Assembly: GCA_023105745.1 (NCBI GenBank)
Contig: JALGQZ010000009.1
Span: 15,920,564-15,984,563 of the forward strand
Source: Austropuccinia psidii
Taxonomy: Eukaryota; Basidiomycota; Pucciniomycetes; Pucciniales; Sphaerophragmiaceae
Length of the DNA stretch: 64,000 bases
Reading direction: 5' to 3'
This document shows positions 59,907-64,000 of the stretch, in pieces. Below the pieces are notes generated by a model. The model was not told the origin of the DNA, did no database searches, and saw only the letters and a list, made by a program, of their open reading frames with translations. The position numbers and the translations under genes were made by a program. The first letter of the stretch is position 1, and each line of letters starts with the position of its first letter.

Positions 59907-62900
59907 GTGAAGATCATGTTGTGTTCAATGGTCTTCACTGTTTTCAATCCAGAGCACAATTGTGCATTGTGAATACTGGTGTCAAAAATTCCCTTAAAAT
60001 TTTAGTCTTTCCTTCTCTCTCTGATATGTTTTACAGTATTCTCATTGATTTTGTTTCTACCAACTCATTTATTGCAAAGCAGTTTGTTCACAAGTATTCT
60101 TTGACCATGTCAGAACTCCCAAAGAAGATTCCCCTTATTATTCTTGACTCCTCTGAGTCTTCTTCTTTATTTGTGACTCACCATACTAAATATATTGTTG
60201 AGCTCCCTTCCTTCCCAAGCTTTGAATGGGACTTTTTAGTTATTGATACTCCCAAGGGAGAAGACCTCATATTGGTCTTCGACTTTCTCAATCATTTTAA
60301 TCCATCTATTGATTGGAGGCAAGGGCTGATCACCTTTAATTCTGATCATAAGGACTATTATGATCCTTCAAAATCTTCCAGTAATAACGTTTCTTCTGCC
60401 AACTCATGTGCAGCTCTGGTTGGTGATTCTAGAACACCATCATTTCCATCCTCTGTCCATATTCCTTTCATTAATTCCCATCAGTCATTACTATCATCTA
60501 GAGATGAAGTCTTCAAAGAGATTCAAGATGTTGGAGAGGATAATTCTGTATCTTCACTTTATCTCTTCTTTGGGAATATGGACCTTCCTCCTTCATCTTA
60601 TCATGAATCCCTGGAGGAGTTGTGGGATGAAGAGGAAGAGCCAGAAGAAACAGAAACCGTGATGAAGGTTGTTCCTTCTGTTTATCACCAGTACTTGGAT
60701 GTATTCTCCAAGGTGAAAGAAGACAAACTTCCTCCTCACCGCGCCTGTGAGCATCATATTGAGCTGGAGGGGTCTCTACCTCCAGTTGGGGTGATCTAAT
60801 CTTTATCAAACCAAGAGTAAGATACACTCAGGACCTACATTTCAGAGAATGTAGAGAAATGTTTCATCCAGCCAAGCTCCTCTTCAACAGGAGCACCTGT
60901 CCTCTTTGTCATAAAGAAAGATGGTGGCCTCCGTTTGTGTGTTGATTACCGCAAACTCAATGCTGTTACTAGGAAGAACAAGTATCCTGTTCCTCCTATG
61001 AATCAGCTTCTTACTGTTTTCAATGGTTCTTCTATCTTCTCCAAGATTGATTTGCGTGGTGCATATAACCTGCTCAGAATCAAGGAAGGTGATGAACATT
61101 TGACATGTTTTAGAACTAAATATAGCAGCTATGAGTATTTGGTTATGCCATTTGGGCTCACCAATTCTCCTGCCTCTTTCCAAAACCTTGTCAATGATAT
61201 TTTTTATGATCTTCTTGATATTTATGTTGTGGTTTATTTGGATGACATCATGGTCTTTTCCAAATCTGAAGAAGAACATGTCACTCATTTGGCCGCTGTT
61301 TGTTCCAGACTCAGAGCCAATAACCTCTTTGCTAAGGCCTCCAAGGGCCTGTTTCATGTTTCTAGTGCAGAGTATTTGGGTTATGTTGTTTCTTCTGAAG
61401 GCCTCAAGATGGAAACAAGAGAAATTCCAGCAAATTCTCAGTTGGCCACCTCAAAGATACCTCAAGGCTCTTCAATCATTCCTTGGCTTTGCCAATATTT
61501 ACCCCTCTTTCATCAAGAATTTTGCAAAGAAGATTAGTTCACTCACAAGTTTCCTCAAGAAAGATTCCCGTTTTCCCCTCAATGAGGAAGCCCTTAGACA
61601 GTTTCATAAACTCAAAGAGGCATTCACCGTTGCTCCAATTTTTTATCACTTTGATCCTTCTCTACCCACCATTTTAGAGACTGATGCATCAGATTATGCC
61701 TTGGGTCCTGTACTGGGTCAGATTTCTGACTCAGGAAAACATCCCATTGCATTTGATAGCCGCAAGCCTCTCCCAGCTGAGCTCAATTATGAGATTCATG
61801 ACAAGTAGCTCCTTGGCATAGTCTGGGCTCTCAAGCACTGGAGAGCTTTTCTCCTTTCACTTTCTTCCTCTTTTGAAGTTCTCACTGATCATTACTCACT
61901 TCAATATTTCATGTCATCAAAGATTCTCACTTGCCGTCAAGCCCGCTGGGCTGAATTTCTCTCTGAATTCCATTTTTCAATCACCTACCCTCCTGGCTGC
62001 TTGGCTACCCTTCCAGATGCTTTGTCACGTTGGGACAACGCGTACCCACAGAGGGGGGAAGATTTAATCAGCAAGAATCCAAGGAATTATCCAAAAAAAT
62101 CAAGCAAGATGAAATTCAAGCCTCAAAATTCTTTGCAGTCAAGGTGGAAGCATTTCCAAATTTGATTGAATCAATTCAGAAGTCATTATGGCAAGATTCT
62201 CAATATAGAAGTATTCTTCAAGATTTGGGTAAAGGTAAATCTGTCCAAGATTATTCTCTTGATTCCTTGTCCCAACTTCTTTTGTTCAAATATTGGGTCA
62301 TGGTCCCAAATGACCCCACAATTCAACTCAGCATACTTCAAAAAAGGAATGACTCTCCTCTAGCTGGACACCCTGTCCAAGAGAAGACTTTAAAACTTGG
62401 CAAGTGGGATTTTCACTGGTTGGCATGACTCAATTCATCAAGGATTATGTCTCATCCTGTCAACAGTGCTCAAGAAACAAATATTCATCACAAGAAGCTT
62501 GGACTCCTCAAACCTCTTCCAATTCCAAATGGTCCTTGGATTTTTCTTTCAATGGATTTCATCACTCAATTGCCACTGTCCAATTCATTTTACTCAATCC
62601 TTGTCATAGTGGAAAGATTCTCGAAAATGGCAGTTTTTATTCCAACAATGTCCTCAATAAATTCATTAGATTTTGCCCATCTATTCATCAAGAATATTCT
62701 CTCAAAGCATGGCCTTCCTTAAAGAATTGTTAGTGATAGAGGTTCTCTTTTTGGTTCTTCCTTTTGGACCAATCTTTGTCAGAAGCTCAAGATTTCAAGA
62801 GATCTTTCAACTGCTTATCATCCAGAAACTGATGGACAGACAGAGAGGGTAAATCAGATACTAGAACAGTACCTTCGGATGTATGTCAGTTATCATCAAG

Positions 62901-63640
62901 ATGATTGGAACACCTGGCTCACTCTGGCTGCATTTGCCTACAATAACTCTGACCACTCTTCAACAAAACAATCACCATTTTTCACTGTTTATGGAAGAGA
63001 TCCACATTTGACTCAGTTCACATTAATCAAGATACTCCTGCTGGAAAGTTATCAACAAAAATCCAATAAGTACAGCAAGATGTCAAGAGAGAACTTGAAT
63101 TTGCCATAAACAGGTTTAAGAGGTATGTGGATAAAAGTAGAGCAAGTCCACCTATTTTCAATCCTTGTGACATGGTATGGCTTTCTTCCAAGAAAATCAA
63201 ATAAACTAGACCCACCAAAAAACTGTCTGAAAGATGGTTGGGTCCTTTTCAAATCTTGAAGAAAGTCAGCACTCATGCCTACCACCTCAAGCTTCCATCT
63301 CAATGGAAGTCCATCCACCCAGTCTTCCATATTTCACTCTTAGAACCATTCAAGACATCAACAATCGCAAATAGGCATCAAGAGCCTCCTCCTCCAATCA
63401 TAATTGAAGAAGAAGAGGAATGGTAAGTCTCTCAAATACTGGACTCAAAGCTTAAGAGAGGAAAACTATGGTATTTGGTGGAATGGAAAGGTTTCAGTCA
63501 AGACTCATATCCACTTGGGAATCAACTGAAAACCTCAAGAATTGTCCTGAACTGGTTAAGGATTTTCATTCATTATATCCTGACAATCCTGCGCCCAATT
63601 CTTCAAAAGCTTGATTCATTATGGTGCTTGGTGGGGAGAG
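59897..63640 (+). pseudogene. pol: B2 pol polyprotein (PR-RT-RH-IN-chromodomain)
   Basis: The protease region has ILIDFVSTNSFIAKQF at about 60038-60085; the expected Asp-Ser-Gly is Asp-Phe-Val. An acidic linker (EELWDEEEEPEE) follows, with stops near 60797 and 60832. RT (60890-61420) is intact in one frame: [57 protein letters not shown] frameshift near 61420 leads to [14 protein letters not shown], RNase H ETDASDYALG (61677), a TAG at 61806 and TDHYSLQYF. The integrase (62030-63110, several frames) has [21 protein letters not shown] and [17 protein letters not shown]. The chromodomain (63395-63640) reads ILDSKLKRGKLWYLVEWKGF with one frameshift, then ENLKNCPELVKDFH. It is a chromovirus. The gene is inactive. 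Confidence 0.93.
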
Positions 63641-63817
63641 GAATTACCAAATGTAAGTCCCACTCCTGGTATGCACCTTTAGGGGTATTCTACTCTTTTT
63701 TTTGTTGTAAGCATCACCTTGGCCACTCTGTAAGCACTTTGCAGTTTTAGACACAGATCTTTTGCATGGCTTTCAACTTCATTTCCAATCTTATGGCCCT
63801 TTTAACTTGGGACAATG
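63641..63817 (+). other. B2 3' untranslated sequence
   Basis: Follows the chromodomain and includes a purine-rich GGTGGGGAGAGGAA at about 63630-63643, but no B-type LTR start is reached before C3 begins. No gene. Confidence 0.55.
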
Positions 63818-64000
63818 TGTCAGGCTGAGTCTATGATAAAGGTGTATATGAGTATTTACAAGCTTTAACTATGACTGTGACACGGTAAAAATGGTTTTAA
63901 AAGATGATAAGATTGATAATAAATGATTTAATTTAAGATTTAAAGGGCTTTACTATAGAGATATAGTGGTGGTGAGCGCTGTTGAAAGCCCTGGGTGCAG
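63818..64000 (-). mobile_element. C-family element C3, 3' end of its 3' LTR (minus strand)
   Basis: On the minus strand this reads ...GCACCCAGGGCTTTCAACAG, CTCACCACCACTAT, GTAAAGCCC ... CATAGACTCAGCCTGACA and matches the last 180 bp of the C1 and C2 LTRs. The sequence beyond its end is not a primer site, so this is the 3' LTR (or a solo LTR). The rest lies right of the window. Confidence 0.88.

Larger units (their letters stand above)
56389..63817 (+). mobile_element. Chromovirus LTR retrotransposon B2
   Basis: Inserted in the C2 RT gene. 5' LTR 56389-57823, leader, gag, pol with integrase and chromodomain, and about 180 bp of 3' sequence. Its 3' LTR is not reached: a minus-strand C-family LTR (C3) starts at 63818. 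Confidence 0.92.

Noticed and set aside
60884..61357. 157-codon minus-strand ORF
   Set aside because: Shadow of the B2 RT coding strand.
1..64000. tRNA, rRNA, riboswitch or CRISPR loci
   Set aside because: None recognised on reading; the only tRNA-related sequences are the retrotransposon primer sites.

Overview
The window looks like AT-rich, transposon-choked nuclear DNA from a filamentous basidiomycete. A rust fungus (Pucciniales) fits best. This is an inference from the density of decayed Ty3/gypsy elements, the short 60-90 nt spliceosomal introns of the one host gene, and the style of the gag proteins; nothing here fixes the species. Only one intact host gene is visible: a seven-exon RAE1/GLE2 WD40 mRNA-export factor at 16566-18175. 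Almost everything else is LTR retrotransposon. I name four families: A and C (sisters), B (a chromovirus) and D (gag-protease with no visible reverse transcriptase).

Layout. 1-13952 is a three-deep nest. A1 (minus, 1-4841) sits inside the zinc-knuckle codons of A2 (plus, 4842-11008), and A2 sits inside the integrase of C1 (plus, 11009-13952). 13955-14840 is a duplicated minisatellite block. RAE1 and its flanks occupy 14840-21984. A3 is one old A-family insertion, 21990-46089, with 1987-bp LTRs at both ends and a perfect GTAAG target duplication. It was split by D1 (about 24970/25250-38548), which carries an antisense intron-containing remnant of an unidentified gene, a 10-mer satellite and a 500-N gap. 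46868 to the window end is a second nest: B1 was hit by C2 at 50602, C2 by B2 at 56389, and B2 by a minus-strand C-family element (C3) at 63818.

How the elements work. All carry remains of gag, aspartic protease, RT, RNase H and integrase, with a chromodomain-like tail, except D1 (gag and protease only). All copies seen are damaged: stops, frameshifts, and in three of them loss of catalytic residues.

The most interesting signal is in the leader of families A and C. In three independent copies (A1, A3, C2) a short acidic exon ends at a GT donor. The gag ATG lies just inside the following intron, 11, 14 or 20 nt before the acceptor, and the acceptor AG falls in an early gag Arg codon. The unspliced RNA would therefore make Gag-Pol, while the spliced RNA deletes the gag ATG and enters an overlapping reading frame of exon 3. 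That frame encodes a conserved Trp/Lys-rich protein ending in a block with NMARTLMEF. A possible first exon starts at an ATG one nucleotide 3' of the primer-binding site. Family B instead shows a canonical -1 frameshift heptamer (GGGAAAA) at its gag/pol junction in both copies.
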